DNA from: Pseudomonas flavescens
GTDB lineage: Bacteria > Pseudomonadota > Gammaproteobacteria > Pseudomonadales > Pseudomonadaceae
Direction: 5' to 3'
Length of the DNA: 64,000 bases
NCBI RefSeq assembly: GCF_013408425.1
Contig: NZ_JACBYV010000001.1
Location: forward strand, 62,001 to 126,000
Part shown: positions 45,102 to 53,834 of the stretch, piece by piece
Numbering within the stretch: the first letter of the stretch is position 1
Layout: the number at the start of each line of letters is the position of its first letter
The notes under the pieces: model-generated
What the model was told of the DNA's origin: nothing
What the model saw: only the letters and a program-made list of their open reading frames with translations
Databases searched by the model: none
Made by a program: the position numbers and the translations under genes

Positions 45102-46289
45102 ATGAACCTGCGCTTCTATCTGATTGCCATGACCGCCCTGGCGGTGGTCACCGACAACCTGATCATTCCCTTCTATCCGCAGTATTTCGCCGAGCGTTTC
45201 GACAATCCCCCGCCGGAGCATGTTGGTCTTTATCTGGCGGCGATCAGCCTGACGGTGATGGCCGTGTTTCCGCTGTGGGCGCGTCTGGCCAGGCGCGTGC
45301 ATCCGGTGCGCATTCTGATCGGCGCGCAGTTCATGGCCGGCACGCTGACCGCGGCCCTGACCTTCATCGATTCGCTGCCGCTGTTCTGGGTGGTGTCGTT
45401 GCTGATGATCGTGTTCAAGGGCAGCTACCTGCTGATGTACCCCTACGTGATGAGTCTGCAGCAGCACGACAGCCACACCCAGACCATCGGTACGTTGTCG
45501 GTGGTGGTGCACTTCGGCGCGATTCTCGGCGCAGCCGCTGGCGGGCTGGTGCTGCAAGTGCTGGCTATCGGCGATGTATTTCTGATCATGGCTGCCGGCG
45601 ACTTCATTCAGATGGCCATCTGCATGCACCTGATTCGCGGCCACCTGCCGCGCAGCGGCGAGACCGGAGAAGCGGACAGCAGTGCGGGTGAGACGCCAGC
45701 CGGCAGTGGGCAGCGTAGCCTGCTGGCGATCTACCGGCTGTGCGTGGTGATGTTGCTGTTCTACTTCGTCGCCTACGTCACCCGGCCATTCTTCGCCGTG
45801 TACTGGCAGCAAGTGGCGAGCTGGAACAGCGAGCTGATGGCCGGTTTCGTGTATTCGCTGCCGGGCGCCGTGGCGGTGTTCGCGCTGTGGTGGAGCAGGC
45901 GTTCGACGGTCAAGGGGGCGACCCGTGATGGCATCTTCGCCGGTCTGCTACTGGGGGCGGCTGCGACCTTCATTCAGGGTTTCGACAACCAGTGGCTGAT
46001 TCTGCTGGGGCGCGTGCTGTTCGGCTGGGCGTTGTATCAGGTCACGGTCCGTCTGGATGCCTTGCTGTTCGAATTGAGCACGCCGGAGAACTACGGCGTG
46101 GACTTCAGCAAGATCAATATCTTCCAGTGCCTGGGCACCATGGGGGCATCCTACGGCGCCGGCCTGCTGGTCAGCCATTACGGTCAGCACATGCCATTCT
46201 GGGTGGGGGCGCTTGGCTTGCTGATCACCGCTGCAGTGTTTCCGCTGCTGATCAAGGCGGGGCCAACGGCGGGCTCTTCGCGCGAATGA
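45102..46289 (+). CDS. Major facilitator superfamily transporter
   Basis: A 395-residue, 12-helix MFS protein. An N-terminal helix (FYLIAMTALAVVTDNLIIPF) and the conserved loop 2-3 region (LWARLARRVHPVRILIG) are visible; a hydrophilic central loop rich in Gly, Ser and Glu (about 188-207) divides the halves. The C-terminal half ends LLIKAGPTAGSSRE. The substrate is not determined by sequence. The neighbouring siderophore reductase and Fhu-type importer make a siderophore exporter or an iron-related role reasonable. I choose the ATG at 45102, since the upstream in-frame stretch is Pro/His-rich and not membrane-like. It may be monocistronic: a Fur-like site lies at its 3' end before the next gene. 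Confidence 0.85.
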   Translation: MNLRFYLIAMTALAVVTDNLIIPFYPQYFAERFDNPPPEHVGLYLAAISLTVMAVFPLWARLARRVHPVRILIGAQFMAGTLTAALTFIDSLPLFWVVSLLMIVFKGSYLLMYPYVMSLQQHDSHTQTIGTLSVVVHFGAILGAAAGGLVLQVLAIGDVFLIMAAGDFIQMAICMHLIRGHLPRSGETGEADSSAGETPAGSGQRSLLAIYRLCVVMLLFYFVAYVTRPFFAVYWQQVASWNSELMAGFVYSLPGAVAVFALWWSRRSTVKGATRDGIFAGLLLGAAATFIQGFDNQWLILLGRVLFGWALYQVTVRLDALLFELSTPENYGVDFSKINIFQCLGTMGASYGAGLLVSHYGQHMPFWVGALGLLITAAVFPLLIKAGPTAGSSRE

Positions 46290-46302
46290 TAATCTGGTGC
46301 AT
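46284..46302 (+). promoter_or_regulatory. Candidate Fur box before the siderophore reductase operon
   Basis: GAATGATAATCTGGTGCAT overlaps the MFS stop codon and contains the core AATGATAAT of the Fur consensus; the right half is poorer. It lies about 95 bp ahead of the reductase-fhuCBD unit, which would be expected to be iron-regulated. Confidence 0.5.
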
Positions 46303-46395
46303 TAGCGTTGGGCGTGGTTAAATTCGTGTCTTGCACCAGCGCCACGCTGCCGCGCCGATGCCAGCCGTCACGAATCATTCCGGGGCCGACCTGCG

Positions 46396-47160
46396 ATGTA
46401 CCAGGCCAACGCCGATCTTCTGCACCTTATCGAGGTGACCGCACGTACCCTGCCGGGGCTTTCCGGACGGGTGGGTTCGAGTGGCCGCGACGAGCTTGCC
46501 TGCGGAGCCTCCGATAACCCCGCACGCATTGCTGCGCTCTACCAACACTGGCAGCTCGCCTGTCCCGAAGCCGGGCCGCATTACTGGAACACCCGCACCT
46601 GGACGCTGCTGATCTGGCAGCCGATCTACCTGAGCCTGCTTGGCGTGCATCTGGCCGGCCGCGTGCCTTGTCTGAACGACATGGGGCAGTCCGTGTGCGA
46701 CGGTGTGGTGTCGGGCTTCTGCCTGCCCGAGCACTGCCCGCGGCAGGCCAGCCAGGATGCCCTGATCGATTTCGCTGCCGGGCAACTGCAGCAACTGGTG
46801 GCGCGCCAGTTGCAGGAGTACAACGCGGTGGCCGCCATGCATCAGAAGATGGCGCGCCGCCTCGAAGCCGACTACGTGCTGGCGGCGCTGCTGCTGATCC
46901 AGCGTCAGCAGGCGCTGAGCAATGCCCAGTTGCACCAACTGGAACGGCGCTGGCTGGAGGCCCTCGATCTGCAGGGCGACAGCACGCTGATCGACGTCCG
47001 CCTGGACGACGGCCGCGAACGTCTGGCCCTGGGCCGCAAGGTGTGCTGCCAGCACTTCCGCCGCGCCGATGGCCAGCTATGTAGTACCTGTCCGAAACTC
47101 AAACAGGAGGAGCGCCTGGCGCGCCTGCGTCAGGAGCTGAGTCTCGAATGCTGCGAATGA
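46396..47160 (+). CDS. Siderophore ferric iron reductase (FhuF-like)
   Basis: A 254-residue protein whose C-terminus carries the [2Fe-2S] motif of FhuF-type reductases, C-C-x10-C-x2-C (KVCCQHFRRADGQLCSTCPK). The body is helical with conserved WQPIYLSLLGVHLA and HQKMARRLEADYVLAALL. I place it in the siderophore ferric reductase group (AHA_1954-like) rather than classical FhuF. It would reduce Fe(III)-siderophore in the cytoplasm after import, releasing Fe(II). Its 3' end overlaps the ATPase gene by 13 bp, and the permease and binding protein follow, so all four form one operon. Confidence 0.88.
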   Translation: MYQANADLLHLIEVTARTLPGLSGRVGSSGRDELACGASDNPARIAALYQHWQLACPEAGPHYWNTRTWTLLIWQPIYLSLLGVHLAGRVPCLNDMGQSVCDGVVSGFCLPEHCPRQASQDALIDFAAGQLQQLVARQLQEYNAVAAMHQKMARRLEADYVLAALLLIQRQQALSNAQLHQLERRWLEALDLQGDSTLIDVRLDDGRERLALGRKVCCQHFRRADGQLCSTCPKLKQEERLARLRQELSLECCE

Positions 47161-47915
47161 ATGATATCGAGGTCCGCCGCGACGGTCGCCTGACCCTGGC
47201 GCTGGACGAGCTGCAACTGGCCGGCGACCAGTTCACCGTGATCCTCGGGCACAACGGCTCGGGCAAATCGACGCTGATGAACCTGATCGCCCGGCAGTTG
47301 CAGCCCGACACCGGTACGCTGCAGCTCGACGGCAAGCCATTGGCCAGTTTCAGTCAACGTGAGTTCGCCCGTCGGGTGGCCTTCCTGCCGCAACGCCTGC
47401 CGGATGTGGCCGGGCTCACCGTACGCGAACTGGTGCGCCTCGGGCGCTTTCCATGGCGTGGTCTGCTTGGCCGCTGGCAAGCCGAGGATCAACGGATGAT
47501 CGAACGGGCCATGGCGCAGACCGATGTCGAACAGTACGCCGATCACCTCGCCGATACCCTGTCCGGCGGCGAACGGCAGCGGGCCTGGATCGCCATGCTG
47601 CTGGCCCAGCAGTCACCGCTGATCCTGCTCGATGAGCCCACCTCGGCGCTGGATCTGGCCCATCAGTACGAACTGATGACGCTGCTGCGCGAGCTCAATC
47701 TGGCGACTGGCCGCGGTATCGTCGCCATCCTCCATGACATCAATCTGACTGCCCGCTATGCCGACCGTATCGTCGCGCTCAAGCAGGGGCGGGTGTTCTT
47801 CGATGGTTCCCCGGAGGAACTGCTGAACAACCCGCTGCTCAGCCAGCTTTACGACATCGACATCGAACTGATCGAGCAGCCTGGTAGCGCCCGCAAGATC
47901 GCCGTGGTGGCCTGA
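47148..47915 (+). CDS. Iron-siderophore ABC transporter ATPase (FhuC-like)
   Basis: A 255-residue ABC ATPase of the FecE/FhuC type. Walker A is GHNGSGKST (at about 35-43), the signature is LSGGERQRAW, Walker B is LILLDEP, and the H-loop is AILHDINLTARYADR. It energises the FhuB-like permease encoded next. The start at 47148 has an AGGAG 11 bases upstream and lies inside the reductase gene; an ATG nine bases later would also give an ATGA overlap. It is Fur-regulated only by inference from the site at 46284. Confidence 0.94.
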   Translation: MLRMNDIEVRRDGRLTLALDELQLAGDQFTVILGHNGSGKSTLMNLIARQLQPDTGTLQLDGKPLASFSQREFARRVAFLPQRLPDVAGLTVRELVRLGRFPWRGLLGRWQAEDQRMIERAMAQTDVEQYADHLADTLSGGERQRAWIAMLLAQQSPLILLDEPTSALDLAHQYELMTLLRELNLATGRGIVAILHDINLTARYADRIVALKQGRVFFDGSPEELLNNPLLSQLYDIDIELIEQPGSARKIAVVA

Positions 47916-47917
47916 GC

Positions 47918-49933
47918 ATGGGCGTCAGCGAAGCGCGGCAGAACGCGTTATCCAGGGCGTCCGGCAGGCAAGCGCTGCGCTATGGCCTGACCCTCGGCCT
48001 GCTGCTGGTGCTGATGGTGGTGCACCTGCAATTGAGCACTGCATTGCCGCTGGCACAGCAATGGGCGGTACTCGGCGGTGCGGTGCAGAATGATTTCGAT
48101 GCCCTGCAATTCAACCTCTCGGCGCTGCCGCGGCTGGTCATGGCCCTGCTGGTCGGTGCGGCGTTGGGGCTGTCCGGCAGCGTGCTGCAGCAACTGACGC
48201 AAAATCGCCTGGTGTCTCCAATGACCATCGGCGCTTCGTCCGGTGCCTGGCTGGGGCTGGTCTGTGCCACCTTGCTGGTGCCGACGGTCGCGGCTACTCA
48301 TGGCCATTGGGCGGCGCTGTGTGGAGCGCTGCTGTCGGTGGGGCTGGTGCTGGTGATCGCCGGGCGCAACGGTATCGCCGGGTTGCCGGTGGTGCTGGCG
48401 GGTATGGCCCTGAATCTGCTGCTCGGCGCGCTGGCTGCAGGTCTGGTGCTGCTCAACAACCAGTACACCAGCGGGCTGTTCGTCTGGGGCGCCGGGGATC
48501 TCGCGCAGATCGACTGGCACTGGGTAGGCTGGTTATGGCCCAAGCTGTTGATCGGGCTGCTGGTCATTGTGCTCGCACCACGCCCGCTGACTCTGCTGCA
48601 ACTGGGCAGTGACGGCGCCCAGTCCCGCGGCCTGAGCCTGTGGCCGGTGATGCTGGCACTGTTCATGGTGTCGATCTGGATGACCTCCGTGGCGATCACC
48701 GCTGTGGGGCTGATCGGTTTCATCGGTCTGCTCACGCCCAATCTGGCACGTCTGTTCGGTGCCCGCCGCTCCCGTGATGAACTGCTCTACAGCGTACTGC
48801 TGGGCGCCGTGTTGCTGCTCGCCACCGACGCCCTGGCACTGCTGGCCAATCGCTGGACGGCGGACCTGGTACCCAGTGGCGCGGCAGCGGCCCTGATCGG
48901 CGCCCCCGCTCTGCTGTGGTTGTCGCGGCGCCAGTTGTCCGCCGATGACGCCCGTGGTCTGGCGTTGCCGGAGGGGCCGGAGCGAGTGCGGCGACGCCAT
49001 GCGCTGCTGGTGGTGGGGCTGACGCTGGTGGCCGTGCTGCTGAGCATCTGCCTGGGGCGCAGCAGCGCGGGCTGGCAGTTCGAGTGGCCGTCTTCGCTGA
49101 TCTGGGCGTTGCGCTGGCCGCGCGTGCTCACCGCCGCCGCAGCGGGCTGTGGCCTGGCCATCGCCGGGGTACTGCTGCAGCGACTGCTGCGCAACCCGCT
49201 GGCAAGCCCGGATATCCTCGGTCTTTCGGCGGGCGCGACCCTGGCGGTGATGCTGGCGCTGATGATCTTTGGCGGTTCGCTGCTGGGCTTCACCGCGCCG
49301 ATCGCGGCCTTCATCGGCAGCCTCGCGGTGCTCGCCGTGCTCCTGCTGCTAGGCCGTCGCCATCAGTATTCGCCGGCGCTGATGGCACTGGTGGGCATTT
49401 CCCTCACGGCACTGCTCAATGCGGCGTTGCAGTTTGGTCTGGCCAAGGGCACGGCCGATTCCTTCGCACTGCTTGGCTGGCTGGCGGGTTCGACTTACCG
49501 GGTCTCGGCGGCGCAATCGCTGTGGCTGGCTGCCGGGGTGCTGCTACTGGGCGTGCTCAGCCTGCTCTGCCACCGCGCACTGACGCTGATCTCCATCGGC
49601 GATGGAGTGGCGCTGAGCCGTGGCCTGAACGTACCTGCTGCACGTCTGGCGCTGCTGGTGCTGGTGTCGCTACTCTGCGCGCTGGTCACCAGCCTGATGG
49701 GACCGGTGGCCTTTCTCGGCTTGCTGGCACCGCACATGGCGGCGATTCTTGGTGCGCGGCGGGTGGTGTCGCAGCTGTTGCTCGCTGCGGCGTTGGGCGG
49801 CGTGCTGATGTTGCTGGCAGACTGGTTCGGTCGCGTGCTGATCTTTCCCTTGCAACTGCCGGTCGGCATCGTCGCGTCGGTGGTGTGCGGCAGCTATTTC
49901 GTTTACCTGCTGGTCAAGAGGCGCCTGGCATGA
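47918..49933 (+). CDS. Double-length siderophore permease (FhuB-like)
   Basis: A 671-residue protein made of two fused FecCD-type permease halves of about 330 residues, as in FhuB. Half 1 includes GAALGLSGSVLQQLTQNRL and LIGFIGLLTPNLARL. Half 2 includes CGLAIAGVLLQRLLRNPLAS and GPVAFLGLLAPHMA; the GLLxPxxAR-type loops contact the ATPase. About 20 hydrophobic segments are expected. Fusion of two halves is normal for FhuB and means a hydroxamate- or citrate-type siderophore importer is likely. It sits 2 bp after the ATPase gene and overlaps the binding-protein gene by 4 bp. Confidence 0.94.
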   Translation: MGVSEARQNALSRASGRQALRYGLTLGLLLVLMVVHLQLSTALPLAQQWAVLGGAVQNDFDALQFNLSALPRLVMALLVGAALGLSGSVLQQLTQNRLVSPMTIGASSGAWLGLVCATLLVPTVAATHGHWAALCGALLSVGLVLVIAGRNGIAGLPVVLAGMALNLLLGALAAGLVLLNNQYTSGLFVWGAGDLAQIDWHWVGWLWPKLLIGLLVIVLAPRPLTLLQLGSDGAQSRGLSLWPVMLALFMVSIWMTSVAITAVGLIGFIGLLTPNLARLFGARRSRDELLYSVLLGAVLLLATDALALLANRWTADLVPSGAAAALIGAPALLWLSRRQLSADDARGLALPEGPERVRRRHALLVVGLTLVAVLLSICLGRSSAGWQFEWPSSLIWALRWPRVLTAAAAGCGLAIAGVLLQRLLRNPLASPDILGLSAGATLAVMLALMIFGGSLLGFTAPIAAFIGSLAVLAVLLLLGRRHQYSPALMALVGISLTALLNAALQFGLAKGTADSFALLGWLAGSTYRVSAAQSLWLAAGVLLLGVLSLLCHRALTLISIGDGVALSRGLNVPAARLALLVLVSLLCALVTSLMGPVAFLGLLAPHMAAILGARRVVSQLLLAAALGGVLMLLADWFGRVLIFPLQLPVGIVASVVCGSYFVYLLVKRRLA

Positions 49934-50793
49934 AGGATCTGTTGCGCGCTGTGTCGCTGCTGTTGTGCCTGGTGGCCGGCTTCGCCGGTGCACAACCGCG
50001 GGTGGTGGCGTTGAGCTGGGAAGCGGCTGAGCACCTGCTGAAACTGGATATCACCCCCATTGCCGTGGCCGACGCCGAGGACTACCGCACCTGGGTGGTG
50101 CGCCCACGCCTGCCGGACGAGGTGCCAAGCGCCGGCTCGCGTACCGAGCCGAATCTGGAATTGCTGGCGCAACTGAAGCCGGAACTGATCGTCATTCCAC
50201 CGCTGCTCGAGGACATCCGCGGCAAGCTGGAGCGCATCGCGCCGGTGGCCGCTTACAGCAGTTTCAGCCAGCAGCACGACAATTATCTCACCGCCCGTGA
50301 CAACTACCTGGCGCTGGCGCAGCGTTTCGGGCGCGAGGAACAGGCGCTGCGTGAGTTGGCGGCGATGCAGGCACGGGTCGATGAACTGCATCGCCGTCTG
50401 GTCGAGCATTTCCGCGGGCGTTTGCCGAAGGTCACGGTGATCCGCTTTTCATCGCCCACGGCGGTGTTCATCAATGGCGCCAACTCCATGGCCGATCACG
50501 CCATGCAGTTGCTGCATCTGCAGCCTGCCTACCCGCTGCCGCGCAGTCCCTGGGGCATCGTGCAATCGCCAGTGACCACCCTGGGGCGCATCGAAGACGG
50601 TGTGATTCTGCATATCGAACCCTTCGCCGCGCAGGATCAGCTGTTCGATACACCGCTCTGGAACGCCATGCCGTTCGTGCGCGAAGGCCGCTTCGGCGCC
50701 ATGCGTTCGACCTGGACCTACGGCGGGGTGTTTTCCATCGAATACCTGGCCGAAGCGATCAGCGAGGCGCTGCTGCGTCTGCCCGCCCGCTGA
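49930..50793 (+). CDS. Siderophore periplasmic binding protein (FhuD-like)
   Basis: A 287-residue class III binding protein. A signal peptide (MKDLLRAVSLLLCLVAGFAGA) leads into the typical opening RVVALSWEAAEHLLKLDITP, then PNLELLAQLKPELIVIPPLL and the backbone helix (LAQRFGREEQALRELAAMQA). It captures the ferric siderophore in the periplasm and delivers it to FhuB. The ATG overlaps the permease stop (ATGA). The frame extends much further upstream in the track of another gene, but the signal peptide fixes the start. No TonB-dependent outer-membrane receptor is encoded in the window, which is unusual for such an operon. Confidence 0.92.
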   Translation: MKDLLRAVSLLLCLVAGFAGAQPRVVALSWEAAEHLLKLDITPIAVADAEDYRTWVVRPRLPDEVPSAGSRTEPNLELLAQLKPELIVIPPLLEDIRGKLERIAPVAAYSSFSQQHDNYLTARDNYLALAQRFGREEQALRELAAMQARVDELHRRLVEHFRGRLPKVTVIRFSSPTAVFINGANSMADHAMQLLHLQPAYPLPRSPWGIVQSPVTTLGRIEDGVILHIEPFAAQDQLFDTPLWNAMPFVREGRFGAMRSTWTYGGVFSIEYLAEAISEALLRLPAR

Positions 50794-50889
50794 GTTGCAG
50801 AGCCTGACGCGGACGGCCAGCCCATTCCCGGCGTCTCCCGTCTAGCGGATCGCTGTCCGGCCTGGTGAGATGTTGCGCAGCGACGCGGC

Positions 50890-50948
50890 TTGCGCTTAGG
50901 CGCAAACAAACCCTAGAGTTGCGCGAATTTGCAATTCGAACCGTGCAA
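50890..50948. promoter_or_regulatory. Two small palindromes upstream of the ladS-type gene
   Basis: TTGCGC-TTAG-GCGCAA (50890-50905) and CGAATT-TGC-AATTCG (50934-50948) lie 66-124 bp before the ladS start in the only space between it and the binding-protein gene. They are candidate regulator sites; nothing more can be said. Confidence 0.3.
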
Positions 50949-51013
50949 GCCAGTATCATCATGGGGGCGTGGGGCTCTTCGGTACTGTGCAACAGGGTCA
51001 TCAGCGGGGCTTC

Positions 51014-53422
51014 ATGCGTTTTTTTCTGATCATTCTTCTGGCGATCTGCCCGGTACTGGCGAGCGCTGCGGGGCCGGCCGTGTTCGACGAGAACACCCGA
51101 GCCCTGCCGCTCGGCCAGGCGATGTCGGTGTTCGAGGATGTGCGCGGCGACAAGAGCATCGACGACGTCACCTCCAGCGCCCTGCAGGGCAGCTTTCGCG
51201 ATCACGACAAACCGGTACTCAATGCAGGCTATTCGCGCTCGGCCTTCTGGGTACGTATCGACCTGCAGTACCGGCCCCACGACTCCGAGCACAGCCGCCA
51301 AAATCAGCACTGGCTGCTAGAACTGGCCTATCCACCGCTGGATCGGCTGGAGCTCTACGAGGAGGGCGCAGATGGCCGCTTTCGCCTGACCCAGCGAACC
51401 GGTGATGCGCTGCCGTTTTCCAGCCGCGAGATCCGCCAGAACAACTACCTGTTCCCCCTCGACTTCAAGCCGGAACAGGTACGGCGAATCTACCTGCGGC
51501 TCGAGAGCCAGGGCTCCATCCAGGCGCCGCTGACCCTCTGGTCGCCCACCGCCTATCTCGAGGAGCAGCCAGCGCGCATCTACGTGCTGGGCGTCATCTA
51601 CGGCGTGTTGCTGGTGATGCTGATCTACAACCTGTTCATCTTCATAAGCGTACGTGATACCAGTTACCTCTATTACATCCTCTACATCGCCTCGTTCGGG
51701 CTCTACCAGGTATCGGTCAACGGTGCCGGCATCGAGTTCTTCTGGCCTGACAGCCCCTGGTGGGCGAACGTCGCCACGCCGTTCCTGATCGGCGCCACGG
51801 CGCTGTTCGGCTGTCAGTTCGCGCGCAGTTTCCTGCAGACCGGCGAGCACAGCCCCTGGGTGGACCGCAGCCTGTTGCTGCTGATGCTCTGGGGCACGGC
51901 GGTGATGGTGTTGGCGCTGACCGTCAGCTACGCCGTCTCGTTACGTCTGGCTACCGTGCTGGCGCTGGTGTTCACCCTGGTGGTGTCGATTGCCGGGGGG
52001 CTGGCCTGGTTGCGCGGCATGCGGGTGGCGCGCTACTTCATCATCGCCTGGGCGGCCTTTCTGATCGGCGGTGTGGTCAACACCCTGATGGTCCTCGGCT
52101 ACCTGCCCAACGTGTTCCTAACCATGTACGCGAGCCAGATCGGTAGCGCGATCGAGGTGGCTTTGCTGTCCCTGGCCCTGGCGGATCGTATCAACGGCAT
52201 GAAGGAGGAGCGCGCGCGCATTCTGCAGAGTGCCAGTGCCAAACTGGAGGCGCTGAACCACGAACTGGCCGACAGCAACCGCCTCAAGGACGACTTCCTG
52301 GCCACCGTGACCCATGAGTTACGCACGCCGATGAATGGCGTGATCGGCTCTCTGGAGCTGATGCAGACCTTGCGGCTGGAGCCGGAAGTCGAGCAGTACC
52401 AGAAAACCGCGACGCGTTCGGCGCGGGACATGATGCAGATGGTCAACGACATCCTGGCCCTCACCGAACTGCAGTCCGGCAGACTTTACCCGCGGCGTGA
52501 AACCTTCAGCCTGCGCGGGTTGCTCGACGGCGTATGCGCCAATTACGAAGGCCGTGCCCGCGACAAGGGGTTGGCGTTTTCCCTCGACCTGGACGAGCGC
52601 CTGCCCGACACCGTGGAAGGCGATGCCCTGAAGTTGGCCCAGGGGCTGGGTTACCTGCTGGATAACGCCATCAAGTTCACCGCCGCCGGCAAGGTGCGTC
52701 TGCGCGTAAGGGGGGAAGGCGAAGCGACGCTGGACAGCCTGCCGTTGAGCTTCGAGGTGATCGATGCCGGCATCGGCCTGGAGGATGTCCGCGAGTCCGA
52801 CCTGTACCGCCGCTTCCATCAGCTCGATACGTCGATGACCCGCCAGTATGGCGGCCTCGGCATCGGCCTGAGCATCTGTCGACAACTGGTCGATCTGCTC
52901 GGTGGCAGCCTGGCCTACGAGCCCAATCGCGCGGGTGGTGGCGGTAGCATCTTCCGGCTCAGCCTGACGCTGACATTGCCGATGCAGAAGGGCGGCAGCG
53001 AGCCCGTGGTGCGTCGCGCCACGGGCAGCCCGGTGCGGGTGCCGGAGCAATGCACCGTGCTGGTGGTCGAGGACAACGCCATCAACCAGTTGGTCATTCG
53101 CGGTATGTTGCTCAAGCTCGGTTACCGGGTTCGCACCGCGGACAACGGCGCCGAGGCGCTGGAGTGTCTGCAGCGCGAGTCGGTCGATGCATTGCTGCTC
53201 GATTGCCAGATGCCGGTGATGGACGGTTTCGCCACCTGCAGGGCGCTGCGCCTGTTGCCTGGCTGCGCCGAGCTGCCGGTATTGGCGATCACCGCCCACA
53301 GCCAGTCTGGTGACCGCGAGCGCTGCCTGGCCGCCGGGATGAGCGACTACCTGGCCAAGCCGGTGAAGTTCGACGAACTGCGGGTGTTGCTGCATGACTG
53401 GGTGCTGTGCCGTCCAGCCTGA
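51014..53422 (+). CDS. ladS: LadS-type hybrid sensor histidine kinase
   Basis: An 802-residue hybrid kinase. It has a signal peptide (1-18), a periplasmic 7TMR-DISMED2 domain (about 25-180), a seven-helix 7TMR-DISM region (about 188-392), HisKA with His434 (FLATVTHELRTPMNG), an ATPase domain (N box DNAIKFT, G2 box GLGIGLSICR) and a receiver domain with Asp730 (LLLDCQMPVMDG). This is the LadS architecture. In P. aeruginosa LadS senses calcium and acts through GacS to favour exopolysaccharide and biofilm. There the gene is next to thiD; here the siderophore operon lies between. I start at the ATG at 51014; a GTG 15 codons upstream gives no signal. RetS has a similar plan, but thiD synteny favours LadS. 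Confidence 0.88.
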   Translation: MRFFLIILLAICPVLASAAGPAVFDENTRALPLGQAMSVFEDVRGDKSIDDVTSSALQGSFRDHDKPVLNAGYSRSAFWVRIDLQYRPHDSEHSRQNQHWLLELAYPPLDRLELYEEGADGRFRLTQRTGDALPFSSREIRQNNYLFPLDFKPEQVRRIYLRLESQGSIQAPLTLWSPTAYLEEQPARIYVLGVIYGVLLVMLIYNLFIFISVRDTSYLYYILYIASFGLYQVSVNGAGIEFFWPDSPWWANVATPFLIGATALFGCQFARSFLQTGEHSPWVDRSLLLLMLWGTAVMVLALTVSYAVSLRLATVLALVFTLVVSIAGGLAWLRGMRVARYFIIAWAAFLIGGVVNTLMVLGYLPNVFLTMYASQIGSAIEVALLSLALADRINGMKEERARILQSASAKLEALNHELADSNRLKDDFLATVTHELRTPMNGVIGSLELMQTLRLEPEVEQYQKTATRSARDMMQMVNDILALTELQSGRLYPRRETFSLRGLLDGVCANYEGRARDKGLAFSLDLDERLPDTVEGDALKLAQGLGYLLDNAIKFTAAGKVRLRVRGEGEATLDSLPLSFEVIDAGIGLEDVRESDLYRRFHQLDTSMTRQYGGLGIGLSICRQLVDLLGGSLAYEPNRAGGGGSIFRLSLTLTLPMQKGGSEPVVRRATGSPVRVPEQCTVLVVEDNAINQLVIRGMLLKLGYRVRTADNGAEALECLQRESVDALLLDCQMPVMDGFATCRALRLLPGCAELPVLAITAHSQSGDRERCLAAGMSDYLAKPVKFDELRVLLHDWVLCRPA

Positions 53423-53834
53423 GACCGGCGACGGCAGGCCGCTAGCTTTCCAATCGTCGGTGCGCCGATTCGAATGCCTGTGAGCCATGCGAACTCGATG
53501 TTTCCGCCGCCAAGGAGCCTGCTCGCCTCGCAGCCAGGCTGGCAGCCCGTCGCCTGGCGTTCTCGCGTCTGCGCTGCCAGTCCGTTGGCCGTCCTTCTGG
53601 CTGACTGTCTCACACCTGCGGTCTTGACGAGCGGCCTCGATACGGCCGCTACCGCCTATCCCCTGAGTTGAATCTTTCTTCGCGCAGCGTCCTCCTTATT
53701 CCATAAGGCCCAGGCCGATTCGCCGGAGCAATCCTGCAAGTCGGCAAGACGGCCACCCATGGAATCACCCGAGCGCTGTTCTCGACCTCACCGTTTCCAC
53801 AGCGCCTTCGAACTGCCCACGCAAGGCTCCGACC
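53423..53834. other. Intergenic region between ladS and the diiron-protein gene
   Basis: About 410 bp with no supported gene. It should hold the promoter for the diiron/methyltransferase pair; TTGACG at about 53624 resembles a -35 but lacks a good -10 partner. No terminator hairpin or repeat was seen. Confidence 0.35.

Noticed and set aside
49084..49929. Upstream extension of the FhuD-like frame
   Set aside because: Out-of-frame overlap with the permease gene; the signal peptide at 49930 fixes the real start.
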